The position numbers and the translations under genes are program-made. 6,301 nt of DNA, taken from assembly GCA_049718765.1 (NCBI GenBank), contig JBNARI010000051.1:1-6301 (forward strand), in the 5' to 3' direction. The notes below the pieces were generated by a model that did not search any database, was not told the origin of the DNA, and saw only the letters and a program-made list of their open reading frames with translations. Shown one piece after another: positions 6,061 to 6,301 of this stretch; within the stretch, counting starts at the first letter, position 1; the number at the start of each line of letters is the position of its first letter. The DNA comes from JBNARI01 sp049718765. Lineage in GTDB: Bacteria > Bacillota > Sulfobacillia > DUMF01.

Positions 6061-6294
6061 GCTAACAGACGTCACCATCCGTCCCATGACTTCCGCCGCT
6101 CGCACAAACGGCATCTCCGTCGCCAGCTCCAAACCTATCGCCCTAACACCCGGACTCAGCCGCTCACGCCCTTCAAGACCTAGCATCTTGTCCAGCAAGA
6201 AAACGCTCTCGCCTGCCCTCTTATCTTTCAACAAAAAGAAGGACTGTGCTTGCCCACCAGCACCAAGATAAAAACAAGCCCACCTGCCGTTGAC
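6055..6294 (-). pseudogene. ISLre2-family (UPF0236) transposase, N-terminal part
   Basis: The minus-strand frame open from 6294 reads KDKRAGESVFLLDKMLGL (from about 6228), ERLSPGVRAIGLELATEMPF and VRAAEVMGRMV, ending SVSGM at about 6055. The order 'GE..LLD..LGL', 'SPG....LELA.EMPF..AAE' and a helix-turn-helix ending 'SVSGM' is the signature of the ISLre2/UPF0236 transposase N-terminal region. After SVSGM the frame continues only as the antisense of the tnpB fragment (stop near 5962), so the catalytic part is missing on this side. The TTG at 6234 falls in the middle of the protein, not at its true start. In-frame sequence upstream to 6294 (LGAGGQAQSFF...) may belong to it, but a TGA at 6297-6295 interrupts the frame, so there may also be a frameshift at the window edge. 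A full-length protein would be about 450-500 residues. Confidence 0.72.
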
Positions 6295-6301
6295 TCAAGT
6301 G

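Overview
This window is a mosaic of insertion-sequence (IS) remnants around one displaced chromosomal gene. The moderately GC-rich composition, the strong GGAGG-type ribosome binding sites, the mix of IS families (IS21, ISLre2-like, IS200/IS605 TnpB) and the type of radical SAM protein all suggest a Firmicute, probably a clostridial anaerobe of the Desulfotomaculum/Pelotomaculum/Moorella kind. That assignment is inference; nothing in the window fixes the taxon.

Layout, left to right. (1) 1-93: no gene, one imperfect inverted repeat. (2) 94-390, minus strand: a decayed C-terminal piece of a transposase, best read as ISLre2/UPF0236-like, spread over three frames. (3) About 391-2499, plus strand: the left part of an IS21-family element (here IS21-A), with an end made of five tandem 23-bp repeats plus one inverted copy, an intact istA (656-2215), and an istB cut after 97 codons. 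(4) 2500-4740: a complete second IS21-family element (IS21-B), 2,241 bp, on the minus strand. It runs from TGT to ACA with three 24-bp repeats at each end, an intact istA (3384-4616) and an intact istB (2560-3387). (5) 4741-5681, plus strand: the C-terminal two thirds or so of a radical SAM/SPASM-like protein. Its N-terminus, including the CxxxCxxC cluster motif, is missing exactly at the IS21-B edge. A clear rho-independent terminator follows at 5700-5732. (6) 5878 to about 6060, plus strand: the N-terminal 61 codons of a TnpB-like protein. (7) About 6055 to the window end, minus strand: the N-terminal part of an ISLre2-family transposase.

The istA/istB pairs encode a DDE transposase and its AAA+ ATPase helper, which together carry out IS21 cut-and-paste transposition. 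Only IS21-B has both proteins and both ends. IS21-A has its transposase and one end but lacks a helper with an ATP-binding site. The two flanks of IS21-B are unrelated truncated genes, and no target-site duplication is visible. The element therefore marks a rearrangement or deletion junction rather than a simple insertion. A second gene-gene junction (TnpB/ISLre2) lies near 6055-6063.

I see no defence system, CRISPR array, tRNA, rRNA or convincing new multi-gene system. The points of interest are the repeat architecture of the IS ends and the rearrangement junctions.
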